Source of the DNA: Saccharina japonica
Taxonomy: Eukaryota; Sar; Phaeophyceae; Laminariales; Laminariaceae
Reading direction: 5' to 3'
Assembly (NCBI GenBank): GCA_008828725.1
Contig: MEHQ01003738.1
Location: 111,714 to 175,713, forward strand
Length of the DNA: 64,000 nt
Made by a program: the position numbers and the translations under genes. Below are positions 1-11,322 of the stretch, piece by piece. How positions within the stretch are numbered: the stretch's first letter is position 1; each line of letters starts with the position of its first letter. The notes under the pieces are model-generated. The model was given only the letters and a program-made list of their open reading frames with translations. It ran no database searches and was not told the DNA's origin.

Positions 1-222
1 TGCTTGCTGTGCTTGCTGTGCGTGCTTTGCTTGCTTGCTTGCTCTGCTTGCTGGCTTTGCTCGCCTTGCTTGCTGTTTTTACTCTGCTTGCTCTCCTTGC
101 TTTGCTTGCTGTAATTGCTGTGCTTTCTGTGCTTGCTCTCCTTGCTTTGCCTGCTCTGCTTGCTCTGCTTATTTTCTTGCTTACTTGCATGGTCGCTTGC
201 TTGCTTTTCTTGCTTACTTGCT
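1..222. repeat. degenerate CTTGC/CTCTGCTTG pentanucleotide satellite
   Basis: Imperfect CTTGC, CTGTG and CTCTG units lead into the pure CTTTG array that follows. Related tracts occur at 2300-2765 and 6440-6905, just upstream of exon 2 of the protease gene. This tract is therefore probably intron 1 sequence placed here by a mis-joined copy. All six frames give only low-complexity Leu/Ala/Cys or Lys/Gln/Ser ORFs, none of which is credible as a gene. Confidence 0.85.
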
Positions 223-710
223 TTGCTTTGCTTTGCTTTGCTTTGCTTTGCTTTGCTTTGCTTTGCTTTGCTTTGCTTTGCTTTGCTTTGCTTTGCTTTG
301 CTTTGCTTTGCTTTGCTTTGCTTTGCTTTGCTTTGCTTTGCTTTGCTTTGCTTTGCTTTGCTTTGCTTTGCTTTGCTTTGCTTTGCTTTGCTTTGCTTTG
401 CTTTGCTTTGCTTTGCTTTGCTTTGCTTTGCTTTGCTTTGCTTTGCTTTGCTTTGCTTTGCTTTGCTTTGCTTTGCTTTGCTTTGCTTTGCTTTGCTTTG
501 CTTTGCTTTGCTTTGCTTTGCTTTGCTTTGCTTTGCTTTGCTTTGCTTTGCTTTGCTTTGCTTTGCTTTGCTTTGCTTTGCTTTGCTTTGCTTTGCTTTG
601 CTTTGCTTTGCTTTGCTTTGCTTTGCTTTGCTTTGCTTTGCTTTGCTTTGCTTTGCTTTGCTTTGCTTTGCTTTGCTTTGCTTTGCTTTGCTTTGCTTTG
701 CTTTGCTTTG
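223..710. repeat. (CTTTG)n microsatellite, about 97 units
   Basis: An uninterrupted CTTTG pentanucleotide array of about 488 bases. The corresponding tracts inside intron 1 at about 2660-2760 and 6800-6905 are short and contain a CTTTTTTG interruption. The length contrast suggests allelic expansion or a collapsed/expanded assembly. At 711 the sequence switches abruptly to the intron/exon 1 region that recurs at 4852. Confidence 0.95.
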
Positions 711-2159
711 TTTGCAGACCTGCATACTTCTTGAGCGACATTGCCATTGCCTCCTTTTTGTGTTTTGGTGATCACATATAGGAAGGCACCGACGAGGCGA
801 AGAAATAAACACGAAAAAAGAAAGCAAAACCGCTACGGTATCAATAAATGTCCAGACAGCTCGTAGCTCCCTCTCCCTCTCTCCCTCTCTCTCTCCCGCC
901 GTGTGGCCTGAGCACCCGCCTGAACCGCACGACAACACCCGCTATCGACAGCACGGCTTACCTACTCGTAGTACGTACGTAAATGCACCAGACAGTATGA
1001 TACCGGTACGCTGAGGAAGTTCGCAAATACGGAAGGTCTCCTCCTTCCGTCAAAGGTTTTTTGTGAGAGAATGGAGGCTTTCTTTCGTTCGTTTTACAGA
1101 AGAAAGTTTAAAAGGTTACCGCCCCGCCGTATCGCTCACCGCCGTCGTCGATGCTGCGGGCATTATGGTCGTTCACAAGCATTCCCTATTATCAGACCTT
1201 ACGCCAGCGCGTCTTTTTCCGTTTTGCGTCCTCCCCATGCCTCTAGGCCGCCGCCGCTGCCGCTGGTTCTTCTTCTGTAGCGGCCGACGCTCCCGTCGGT
1301 ACACGAGAGCTGCCCGTCGGTCAGCACGCCGTGGCCGACGCCATCCAGATGGCCTTTCCGTCGGTAGTTCACATCGAGGTGTGCAAGCCCCCCGGTGAGC
1401 TATTTTACTATTTACTACCTGGTACGTACGTACGTAGACCATCTGTGTACCTGCCCGAGTCTTGTTGTGGTTTTCGTGTTGGGTTGGTTACGAGTACCTG
1501 CCTGTGTTTTTTTATATATTCCTGGTGGGGTTCTGTGACCGCGGGGTATAGCTTGTTGCAATGGGCTACATGCGAGAACACAAACACACTTGTGGCAAAT
1601 ATTTTGCACGGACTGGAGCGCCCGGACTCCTTACCGTCCCCCAGCACCTTCGTCGGGCCTGTATCTACCCATCGCAATTGAAAACGGGACACGGTAGCTG
1701 TGAAGTCCATTCTTCGGAAACTCGTAAGTATATATATATATACCTGGTACCGTATTAACAAGGTGCGGGTAATATTTTTTCGGTCGCGAGTTATGTATCA
1801 ACTCACGTAGGGGTATATGTGACTTCGCGTGAAGCCTGTCGGCCGGTGCTCCCCCTGGTGGATAAGCACCAGGGTCAGGAGGATTTTTATCAAGATGCTA
1901 TTTGTAGGGCTGTCATGGCGAGCTTGCTGTCATTTTTTCTTCGTGGTTATCTACGCAGACGCTCACACTTTGCATAACCTTGTGTGCTGCCTTGTACAGT
2001 CGGTGAAGTTTCCCGGACGGCGCTCCCCCTCCCCCACCCCCCCCCGGTGTGTACGGCGGGCCTTGAGAGCCCGAGTAAGAAATATGAGCGAGGATTTATC
2101 AAGTACAGATGCGACGCGACCAATTTCACCCCCCCCCCCCGAGACGAAACAAATTATGA

Positions 2160-2288
2160 GGCGTTCCTGCTCGTGACGCGCCGATTTTGCTGACTGTCCT
2201 GCCTTTTTGTGTATGTTTTGTGTTGGCGTTCCTGCTCGTGACGCGCCGATTTTGCTGACTGTCCTGCCTTTTGTGTATGTTTTGTGTT
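2160..2288. repeat. two-copy tandem repeat, ~64-bp unit
   Basis: A unit beginning GCGTTCCTGCTCGTGACGCG and ending near TTTTGTGTT occurs twice in a row. It is repeated again in the second block at about 6301-6429. It is intronic and directly precedes the CTTGC satellite. Confidence 0.85.
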
Positions 2289-2984
2289 TTTGGATGCGTA
2301 TTTGCTTGCTTGCTCTGCTTGCTTGGTTTGCTCGCGTTGCTTGCCTTGCTTGCCTTGCTTGCCTTGCTTGCCGTGCTTGCCTTGCTTGCCGTGCTTGCCT
2401 TGCTTGCCTTGCTTGCCTTGCTTGCCTTGCTTGCTCTGCTTGCTGTGCTTGCTGTGCTTGCTGTGCGTGCTTTGCTTGCTTGCTTGCTCTGCTTGCTGGC
2501 TTTGCTCGCCTTGCTTGCTGTTTTTACTCTGCTTGCTCTCCTTGCTTGGCTTGCTGTAATTGCTGTGCTTTCTGTGCTTGCTCTCCTTGCTTTGCCTGCT
2601 CTGCTTGCTCTGCTTATTTTCTTGCTTACTTGCATGGTCGCTTGTTGCTTTTCTTGCTTACTTGCTTTGCTTTGCTTTGCTTTGCTTTGCTTTGCTTTTT
2701 TGCTTTGCTTGCTTTGCTTTGCTTTGCTTTGCTTTGCTTTGCTTTGCTTTGCTTTGCTTTGCCTTCGTTCGTTTGGTTGCTCTTGCAGCTGTGGTAGGGG
2801 GCACATACGACCCCCCCCGTGCCGGTCTTCGACGAGGGTCCGGCTTCGTCATCTCGCCCGATGGCCTCGTCGTTTACCAATGCCCACGTCGTCGACAAAG
2901 TTGAAAAGGAGACTTTTCGCCGTGTTTCTAACGGCGGGGAGAAACTCAAGGTTCAGTATAGGCGTTTTTTGTCTCGGGGGGGGA

Positions 2985-3095
2985 GGGGGGTGTACTCATG
3001 TCGTGCACGGCCGTAGTCGATATGACCATAGACCCTCGCATCCCTACAATGCCGGGACGGAGCACGTTGGGTTTTCACCAACCAGGGGGGGGGGG
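2985..3095 (-). mobile_element. 5'-truncated poly-C SINE-like fragment
   Basis: Read on the minus strand, this is the last ~100 bases of the SINE-like family: GGTGAAAACCC, then the GGGATGCGAGGGTC core, ending GAGTACACC and poly-C. It lies in intron 2 of the protease; the same insertion is at about 7118-7217 in the second block. A second short piece of the family sits at 3395-3455 (7363-7423 in the other copy). Confidence 0.75.
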
Positions 3096-3126
3096 GGGGC
3101 AGGTGAAGCCACGTTCGGCGCACGAT

Positions 3127-3154
3127 NNNNNNNNNNNNNNNNNNNNNNNNNNNN

Positions 3155-3205
<51 letters not shown>
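3127..3205. other. assembly gap (28 N) followed by a 51-base G run
   Basis: Bases 3127-3154 are N and 3155-3205 are all G. The second block lacks both and has only a short G-rich run near 7217. The segment marks sequence that could not be resolved through the poly-G of a mobile-element tail. Confidence 0.95.
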
Positions 3206-3206
<1 letters not shown>

Positions 3207-3589
3207 ATCGCCGATCGCTTCGCTTCGCTCTACTTGGCTTGGCTTGGCTTGGCTTTGCTTTGCTTTGCTTTTGCCCCTTTCAGGACACAGGATAAATTCT
3301 ATGATTATATGATGCCGCCGTGGTTTTGCATAGCGTATTATAGGAGGCGTTGTGCTGGCGGGGGGAACCGTGAAACGTGCGGGAAAGAGGGGCGCTTACT
3401 TCATTTTCATGCATGGCCGTAGGCGTATGACCATAGACCCTCGCATCCCTACGTACGGTAGTTTTGCGGCCGCAGCTGCTATTATTAATAGCAGTGATTT
3501 GTTGTTCGACCGGTGCCCTCCGTTATCGAGGTATGCGTTGGAGGAGCGCCGCACTGTGTCAGTTAACTCTTCGCTCGCTCGGTATGCTC

Positions 3590-3740
3590 CCTGCGATAAC
3601 TCTTCGCTCGCTCGCTCGATGCGTTCCCTGCGATATCGATTATGATGTCGATTCGGTATCGATTTTGATGTCGATTCGATACCGATTTTGATGTCGATTC
3701 GATGTCGATTATCGATATGTCAAGTCCATATCGATCCGAC
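3590..3740. repeat. GATGTCGATTCG-type minisatellite in intron 2
   Basis: Short imperfect units built on GATTTTGATGTCGATTCG and TATCGAT recur through this stretch and again at 7560-7710 in the duplicated block. Related GATGTCGATGTCC sequence continues near 3970-4030. It is non-coding and lies between exons 2 and 3 of the protease. Confidence 0.8.
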
Positions 3741-5209
3741 GTTGATATCGATGTCGAAATTATTATCGGTGCTTGCAAAATCGCTCGCCCGTTCGGTTTT
3801 TCCCTTCGCGATATATATTTAGAGAAAAAAAAAAAAAAAAAAAAAACAGCTGTGAGATCGAGGATTTCGTCGAAACTTTTTTTTTTTTGCAAGCTGCGTG
3901 GGATAATTCGATCGCGCGAACTAAAGGGTTTGAGGTGAACACTATCTGACTATATATATACCAGGTATACAGTATTGATGTCGATGTCCGTTGGACGCCG
4001 ATGCCAATTCGACACCAATATTGATGGCGATGTCTTTATCCGATCGACCGATGCCGTGTTTGATGCCGGAACCAGGCCAAGGTGCTGGCGATGGACAAAA
4101 CCGCCGACCTGGCCGTCGTGCAGCTTGAGGTGCCCCCCGGCCGACGACTGCCGGTGGCGGAGATAGGCCGCTCTTCGACGCTCAGGGCGGGAGAGTTCGT
4201 CGTGGCGATGGGAAGCCCCATGGGCCTTGTGGAGACGTGCACTCTGGGAATCGTCAGCGCCGTCGCGAGGCGGAAGAGTGACTTATGTGAGTAAAAATGT
4301 ACAAAACAAAAAGGAAAAAAAAAGGGGAAAAAAAAGAGAGAACTGTATTTCGAAAAAGTACTTCTTATTTTCTTGTTTTTGCGTCAATGTGTGTACGACT
4401 ATATAATACACATGTATAAGCTGCAGCCTGGAGACCCTCAGCTTACAAGGGTGGGTAACGTGAGTAAAAAACTACAAAACAAACAATGTATTTTGTGATA
4501 AAATTTGACGTTTTTGTTTGTTGGCCCAAGGTGTGCTTATACGAGTAGGTAAGAGTTTCGTGAAGTATCGAATGCGGGGGAAAGAAGTGGATATCACGTT
4601 AAACCTGTCAATACGTATTATTAATAATATAGACGGCTATTAAGAGCTGCAGGTAGAGCTACTAGTAGGGGTTTGGCTTTGTCGCTAAATATATACGTCA
4701 TGTATTTGTGGGCGCACGGCGTGGTCGTGTTTTTTCATTTTCGTTTTTATTTGTTTCTTCTTCTGTTGCCCGTGAATTATTTCGGCGCCGGTCGATGCTA
4801 CAGATATACCTGGCATACATACCTGGTACTCGATACGGGGGGGGGGGGGGGTTTGCAGACCTGCATACTTCTTGAGCGACATTGCCATTGCCTCCTTTTT
4901 GTGTTTTGGTGATCACATATAGGAAGGCACCGACGAGGCGAAGAAATAAACACGAAAAAAGAAAGCAAAACCGCTACGGTATCAATAAATGTCCAGACAG
5001 CTCGTAGCTCCCTCTCCCTCTCTCCCTCTCTCTCTCCCGCCGTGTGGCCTGAGCACCCGCCTGAACCGCACGACAACACCCGCTATCGACAGCACGGCTT
5101 ACCTACTCGTAGTACGTACGTAAATGCACCAGACAGTATGATACCGGTACGCTGAGGAAGTTCGCAAATACGGAAGGTCTCCCTTCCGTCAAAGGTTTTT
5201 TGTGAGAGA

Positions 5210-5534
5210 ATGGAGGCTTTCTTTCGTTCGTTTTACAGAAGAAAGTTTAAAAGGTTACCGCCCCGCCGTATCGCTCACCGCCGTCGTCGATGCTGCGGGC
5301 ATTATGGTCGTTCACAAGCATTCCCTATTATCAGACCTTACGCCAGCGCGTCTTTTTCCGTTTTGCGTCCTCCCCATGCCTCTAGGCCCGCCGCCGCTGC
5401 CGCTGGTTCTTCTTCTGTAGCGGCCGACGCTCCCGTCGGTACACGAGAGCTGCCCGTCGGTCAGCACGCCGTGGCCGACGCCATCCAGATGGCCTTTCCG
5501 TCGGTAGTTCACATCGAGGTGTGCAAGCCCCCCG
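5210..5534 (+). CDS. HtrA-like protease exon 1 (presequence and start of protease domain)
   Basis: It encodes the N-terminal 108 residues: an Arg-rich leader, an Ala/Ser-rich linker, then [10 protein letters not shown], the first strand of the protease domain. It ends CCCCG|GTGAGC in phase 1, and the split codon is completed by exon 2 at 6928. The copy at 1071-1393 is frameshifted by one missing C. Confidence 0.85.
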
Positions 5535-8500
5535 GTGAGCTATTTTACTATTTACTACCTGGTACGTACGTACGTAGACCATCTGTGTACCTGCCCGAGT
5601 CTTGTTGTGGTTTTCGTGTTGGGTTGGTTACGAGTACCTGCCTGTGTTTTTTTATATATTCCTGGTGGGGTTCTGTGACCGCGGGGTATAGCTTGTTGCA
5701 ATGGGCTACATGCGAGAACACAAACACACTTGTGGCAAATATTTTGCACGGACTGGAGCGCCCGGACTCCTTACCGTCCCCCAGCACCTTCGTCGGGCCT
5801 GTATCTACCCATCGCAATTGAAAACGGGACACGGTAGCTGTGAAGTCCATTCTTCGGAAACTCGTAAGTATATATATATATACCTGGTACCGTATTAACA
5901 AGGTGCGGGTAATATTTTTTCGGTCGCGAGTTATGTATCATACTCACGTAGGGGTATATGTGACTTCGCGTGAAGCCTGTCGGCCGGTGCTCCCCCTGGT
6001 GGATAAGCACCAGGGTCAGGAGGATTTTTATCAAGATGCTATTTGTAGGGCTGTCATGGCGAGCTTGCTGTCATTTTTTCTTCGTGGTTATCTACGCAGA
6101 CGCTCACACTTTGCATAACCTTGTGTGCTGCCTTGTACAGTCGGTGAAGTTTCCCGGACGGCGCTCCCCCTCCCCCACCCCCCCCCGGTGTGTACGGCGG
6201 GCCTTGAGAGCCCGAGTAAGAAATATGAGCGAGGATTTATCAAGTACAGATGCGACGCGACCAATTTCACCCCCCCCCCCCGAGACGAAACAAATTATGA
6301 GGCGTTCCTGCTCGTGACGCGCCGATTTTGCTGACTGTCCTGCCTTTTTGTGTATGTTTTGTGTTGGCGTTCCTGCTCGTGACGCGCCGATTTTGCTGAC
6401 TGTCCTGCCTTTTGTGTATGTTTTGTGTTTTTGGATGCGTATTTGCTTGCTTGCTCTGCTTGCTTGGTTTGCTCGCGTTGCTTGCCTTGCTTGCCTTGCT
6501 TGCCTTGCTTGCCGTGCTTGCCTTGCTTGCCGTGCTTGCCTTGCTTGCCTTGCTTGCCTTGCTTGCCTTGCTTGCTCTGCTTGCTGTGCTTGCTGTGCTT
6601 GCTGTGCGTGCTTTGCTTGCTTGCTTGCTCTGCTTGCTGGCTTTGCTCGCCTTGCTTGCTGTTTTTACTCTGCTTGCTCTCCTTGCTTGCTTGCTGTAAT
6701 TGCTGTGCTTTCTGTGCTTGCTCTCCTTGCTTTGCCTGCTCTGCTTGCTCTGCTTATTTTCTTGCTTACTTGCATGGTCGCTTGTTGCTTTTCTTGCTTA
6801 CTTGCTTTGCTTTGCTTTGCTTTGCTTTGCTTTGCTTTTTTGCTTTGCTTGCTTTGCTTTGCTTTGCTTTGCTTTGCTTTGCTTTGCTTTGCTTTGCTTT
6901 GCTTCGTTCGTTTGGTTGCTCTTGCAGCTGTGGTAGGGGGCACATACGACCCCCCCGTGCCGGTCTCGACGGGGTCCGGCTTCGTCATCTCGCCCGATGG
7001 CCTCGTCGTTACCAATGCCCACGTCGTCGACAAAGTTGGAAAAAGGAGACTTTTCGCCGTGTTCTACGGCGGGGAGAAACTCAAGGTTCAGTATATGGCG
7101 TTTTTTGTCTCGGGGGGGGAGGGGGTGTACTCATGTCGTGCACGGCCGTAGTCTATGACCATAGACCCTCGCATCCCTACAATGCCGGGACGAGCGATTG
7201 GGTTTTCACCAACCAGGGGGGGGGGAGGGGGTTCGCCCGATCCCCTTTCAGGACACAGGATAAATTCTATGATTATATGATGCCGCCGTGGTTTTGCATA
7301 GCGTATTATAGGAGGCGTTGTGCTGGCGGGGGGAACCGTGAAACGTGCGGGAAAGAGGGGCGCTTACTTCATTTTCATGCATGGCCGTAGGCGTATGACC
7401 ATAGACCCTCGCATCCCTACGTACGGTAGTTTTGCGGCCGCAGCTGCTATTATTAATAGCAGTGATTTGTTGTTCGACCGGTGCCCTCCGTTATCGAGGT
7501 ATGCGTTGGAGGAGCGCCGCACTGTGTCAGTTAACTCTTCGCTCGCTCGGTATGCTCCCTGCGATAACTCTTCGCTCGCTCGCTCGATGCGTTCCCTGCG
7601 ATATCGATTATGATGTCGATTCGGTATCGATTTTGATGTCGATTCGATACCGATTTTGATGTCGATTCGATGTCGATTATCGATATGTCAAGTCCATATC
7701 GATCCGACGTTGATATCGATGTCGAAATTATTATCGGTGCTTGCAAAATCGCTCGCCCGTTCGGTTTTTCCCTTCGCGATATATATTTAGAGAAAAAAAA
7801 AAAAAAAAAAAAAAACAGCTGTGAGATCGAGGATTTCGTCGAAACTTTTTTTTTTTTTCAAGCTGCGTGGGATAATTCGATCGCGCGAACTAAAGGGTTT
7901 GAGGTGAACACTATCTGACTATATATATACCAGGTATACAGTATTGATGTCGATGTCCGTTGGACGCCGATGCCAATTCGACACCAATATTGATGGCGAT
8001 GTCTTTATCCGATCGACCGATGCCGTGTTTGATGCCGGAACCAGGCCAAGGTGCTGGCGATGGACAAAACCGCCGACCTGGCCGTCGTGCAGCTTGAGGT
8101 GCCCCCCGGCCGACGACTGCCGGTGGCGGAGATAGGCCGCTCTTCGACGCTCAGGGCGGGAGAGTTCGTCGTGGCGATGGGAAGCCCCATGGGCCTTGTG
8201 GAGACGTGCACTCTGGGAATCGTCAGCGCCGTCGCGAGGCGGAAGAGTGACTTATGTGAGTAAAAATGTACAAAACAAAAAGGAAAAAAAAAGGGGAAAA
8301 AAAAGAGAGAACTGTATTTCGAAAAAGTACTTCTTATTTTCTTGTTTTTGCGTCAATGTGTGTACGACTATATAATACACATGTATAAGCTGCAGCCTGG
8401 AGACCCTCAGCTTACAAGGGTGGGTAACGTGAGTAAAAAACTACAAAACAAACAATGTATTTTGTGATAAAATTTGACGTTTTTGTTTGTTGGCCCAAGG

Positions 8501-11289
8501 TGTGCTTATACGAGTAGGTAAGAGTTTCGTGAAGTATCGAATGCGGGGGAAAGAAGTGGATATCACGTTAAACCTGTCAATACGTATTATTAATAATATA
8601 GACGGCTATTAAGAGCTGCAGGTAGAGCTACTAGTAGGGGTTTGGCTTTGTCGCTAAATATATACGTCATGTATTTGTGGGCGCACGGCGTGGTCGTGTT
8701 TTTTCATTTTCGTTTTTATTTGTTTCTTCTTCTGTTGCCCGTGAATTATTTCGGCGCCGGTCGATGCTACAGATATACCTGGCATACATACCTGGTACTC
8801 GATACGGGGGGGGGGGGGTGTACTCATGTCGTGCACGGCCGTAGTCATATGACCGTAGACCCTCGCATCTCTACAATGCCGGGACGGAGCACGTTGGGTT
8901 TTCACCAACCAGGCAGACATTGCTTGCACCAAGCGCGAAGCGCCGTGAGGTATTGGGCGAGTCGCATGGAGGGTGAGCTGCATCCTGCTAAGAACCGCCT
9001 CTGAGGCGGACTTGCATATGGACGACAGCTTCAATGAGTTAATTTAATTTCTGGTGTGGCCACTTCCGGAGACAGCAATGGGTTTTACTATGTAACTGCC
9101 TCGCGGAGCCTTACCATATTAACACTACGTGATACGACCATTCCCCTTGTGCGGAACAAAGGTTCTCCACCCCGCACAAATGATCTACTCGACCGCCAGC
9201 TTTGGTGACCGCCAAAAAAAATAACAAAAAAAAACGGCACCCTGGTTGTCTAGCTCACGCAGCGAGTGGCGTGTTTTACAGCGTCGTTGCCAACCGACGC
9301 CAACCCAACCTATAAATAATCATATTTTATAAGGGGGGGGGGGCGTACTCATTTGTTGCTTGCCTTAGTCATTTGACCATTGAGGGGGGGGGGGGGTGTA
9401 CTCATGTTGTGCACGGCCGTAGTCATATGACCATAGACCCTCGCATCCCTACAATGCCGGGACGGAGCGCGTTGGGTTTTCACCAACCAGGCAGACATTG
9501 CTTGCACCAAGCGCGAAACGCCGTGAGATACTGGGCGAGTCGCATGGAGGGTGAGCTGCATCCTGCTAAGAACCGCCTCTGAGGCGGACTTGCATATGGA
9601 CGACAGCTTCAATGAGTTAATTTAATTTCTGGTGTGGCCACTTCCGGAGACAGCAATGGGTTTTACTATGTAACTGCCTCGCGGACGCCTTACCATATTA
9701 ACACTACGTGATACGACCATTCCCCTTGTGCGGAACAAAGGTTCTCCACCCCGCACAAATGATCTACTCGACCGCCAGCTTTGGTGACCGCCAAAAAAAA
9801 TAACAAAAAAAAACGGCACCCTGGTTGTCTAGCTCACGCAGCGAGTGGCGTGTTTTACAGCGTCGTTGCCAACCGACGCCAACCCAACCTATATAGGTAT
9901 GGGGAGGGGGGAGGGGGGAAATTAAAGCCGTGCGGCTTTGCTGTTGGAAGAAGGTTTTCCCCATGCGGCTCTTTGCAGCCGTCGACGCAAAGCCAACAAA
10001 CCAAAGGCTTTTTAGCCGATCGCCCCGTAATGTGAAGAGCATTTTTTTTAAAATTATTATTATTACGGCCTCATTTCTCCGATGTGAACTTCAAAGACAA
10101 ACAATAACCCCGTCGGCAGTGTTTTTTTTTACACTAGTAAAGCTAAACCCCTACACCACATTTTGTTTTTTGGTCGCTTGGTGCAGTGGCGAACGAGAAA
10201 TCGAACGCGAACCCTGCTGGAGACACCTTCATCCAGACGGACGCGGCTATCTCCACGGGGAACTCTGGGGGCCCGCTGATCGACCTGGCTGGGAGGGTCG
10301 TCGGTAAGCGCCGCGTCGTGGTTGGTTCTCTGTCGTCGGTGTTGGTGTGTTGGTGTGTTGGTGTATTGCTGGCGGCGGCTGCTGTCGGTGTTGTTGGTGT
10401 TGGGTGTTTGCCTCGGTGTGTGCCTCAGCGTGTATTACGAGGGACCATGGTAAATAAGACCTGCGCGAGTCACAAAAACCTATATATTTCCCTATTTTTA
10501 CTAACAATATTTGGTCCTATTTACTAGTATTTACTATGCTCCCCCGTAATAGTTGTTGTCGTCGTTGTTTATATATTTGTATCGTATGTTTTTTTTTTTT
10601 TAATGTTGATATTTGATGTTGATATTTGATGTTGATGTTGTTGATGTAGGTATTTTATGTTGATGTTCGTTGATGTTGATTTTTTATGTTGATGTTCGTT
10701 GATGTTGATTTTTTATGTTGATGTTCGTTGATGTTGCTATTTTATGGTGACATATATTCGTTGATGTTGCTATTTGTAATGTTGGTGTTGATGTTTTAGG
10801 CAAGCAACAAAGGAGTACGCCCCCCCCCCCCCCCCCGCTCCCCACCCCACCCCACTTTGATGCCTGTTTCCCTCTTTTTTTGGGTTATCTCCCACTCGCT
10901 CAGGCATCAACACGTTAAAGCTCGCCAATGCCGAAGGCGTGGCGTGGGCCATTCCCATCGACAGGGCATGGCAGGTGCGTCCTCATGATACAGCCAGTTC
11001 CGTGACTATATATGCATATATACGCCGTTTTCTCGTATGTATATATTATATATATATATATATGAATGTATGTTGACAATTTGCGCCCCCTGGTCTGGAA
11101 GAAGCTTGGGGCGTTTCATGCGCTGCTTTCCACCCCCGCCTTTGGCCCGTGACGCCTGTTTTTGTATCGCCCTAATGTCTGACTGTGCTCGGTGAAAACC
11201 CGACATGCTCCGTCCTGGCATTGTAGGGATGCGAGGAGAGTCTATGGACATACGACTACGGCCGTCCATGCATGAAATGAATATCGAGT

Positions 11290-11322
<33 letters not shown>

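Larger units (their letters stand above)
1071..4286 (+). pseudogene. duplicate, frameshifted exons 1-3 of HtrA-like protease
   Basis: Exon 1 copy at 1071-1393, exon 2 copy at 2789-2950 and exon 3 copy at 4076-4286 correspond to the intact exons at 5210-5534, 6928-7085 and 8045-8255. Exon 1 here lacks one C in the run near 1248, so the frame leaves the Ala-rich linker early and stops at 1280. Exon 2 has several single-base insertions around 2815-2935 that disrupt the frame around the catalytic His motif. Exon 3 is unchanged and keeps the catalytic Asp. Because the second copy is intact, these lesions are probably sequencing or assembly errors, but a decayed duplicate cannot be excluded. Confidence 0.75.
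711..4848 (+). other. first copy of a ~4 kb tandem block (HtrA exons 1-3)
   Basis: This block matches 4852-8817 nearly base for base. The offset is about 4141 at its start and about 3969 after the N/poly-G insert at 3127-3205. It contains a complete set of exons 1-3 of the HtrA gene, with several indels relative to the second copy. The junction with the second copy is the poly-G run at 4841-4851. The N run, the indels and the homopolymer junction fit an unpolished alternative haplotype or a read-level duplicate better than a real tandem duplication. Confidence 0.85.
4852..8817 (+). other. second copy of the ~4 kb tandem block (HtrA exons 1-3)
   Basis: Cleaner version of the block at 711-4848. 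Open reading frames of exons 1-3 are intact here. The block continues past 8817 into a complete SINE-like element and on toward exon 4, so this copy is the one that connects to the rest of the gene. Confidence 0.85.

Noticed and set aside
223..710. CTTTG array as a telomere or centromere satellite
   Set aside because: It is the expanded form of an intronic tract seen in short form at two other places, not a chromosome-end repeat.
9..781. ORFs of about 180-250 codons over the CTTTG array (Leu-Cys-Phe-Ala or Lys-Gln-Ser repeats)
   Set aside because: They are open in several frames only because a 5-base repeat without stops encodes a 15-base periodic peptide; no promoter or splice evidence.
2041..2160. 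Possible extra HtrA exon between exons 1 and 2 ([16 protein letters not shown] frame)
   Set aside because: Exon 1 and exon 2 join in phase with correct family spacing; the frame is Pro-rich through a C run and not needed.
8806..9900. Short ORFs of 87-126 codons over SINE-like elements
   Set aside because: They track the repeat in every copy but are interrupted differently, have no domain and end in Pro runs from the poly-C tail.
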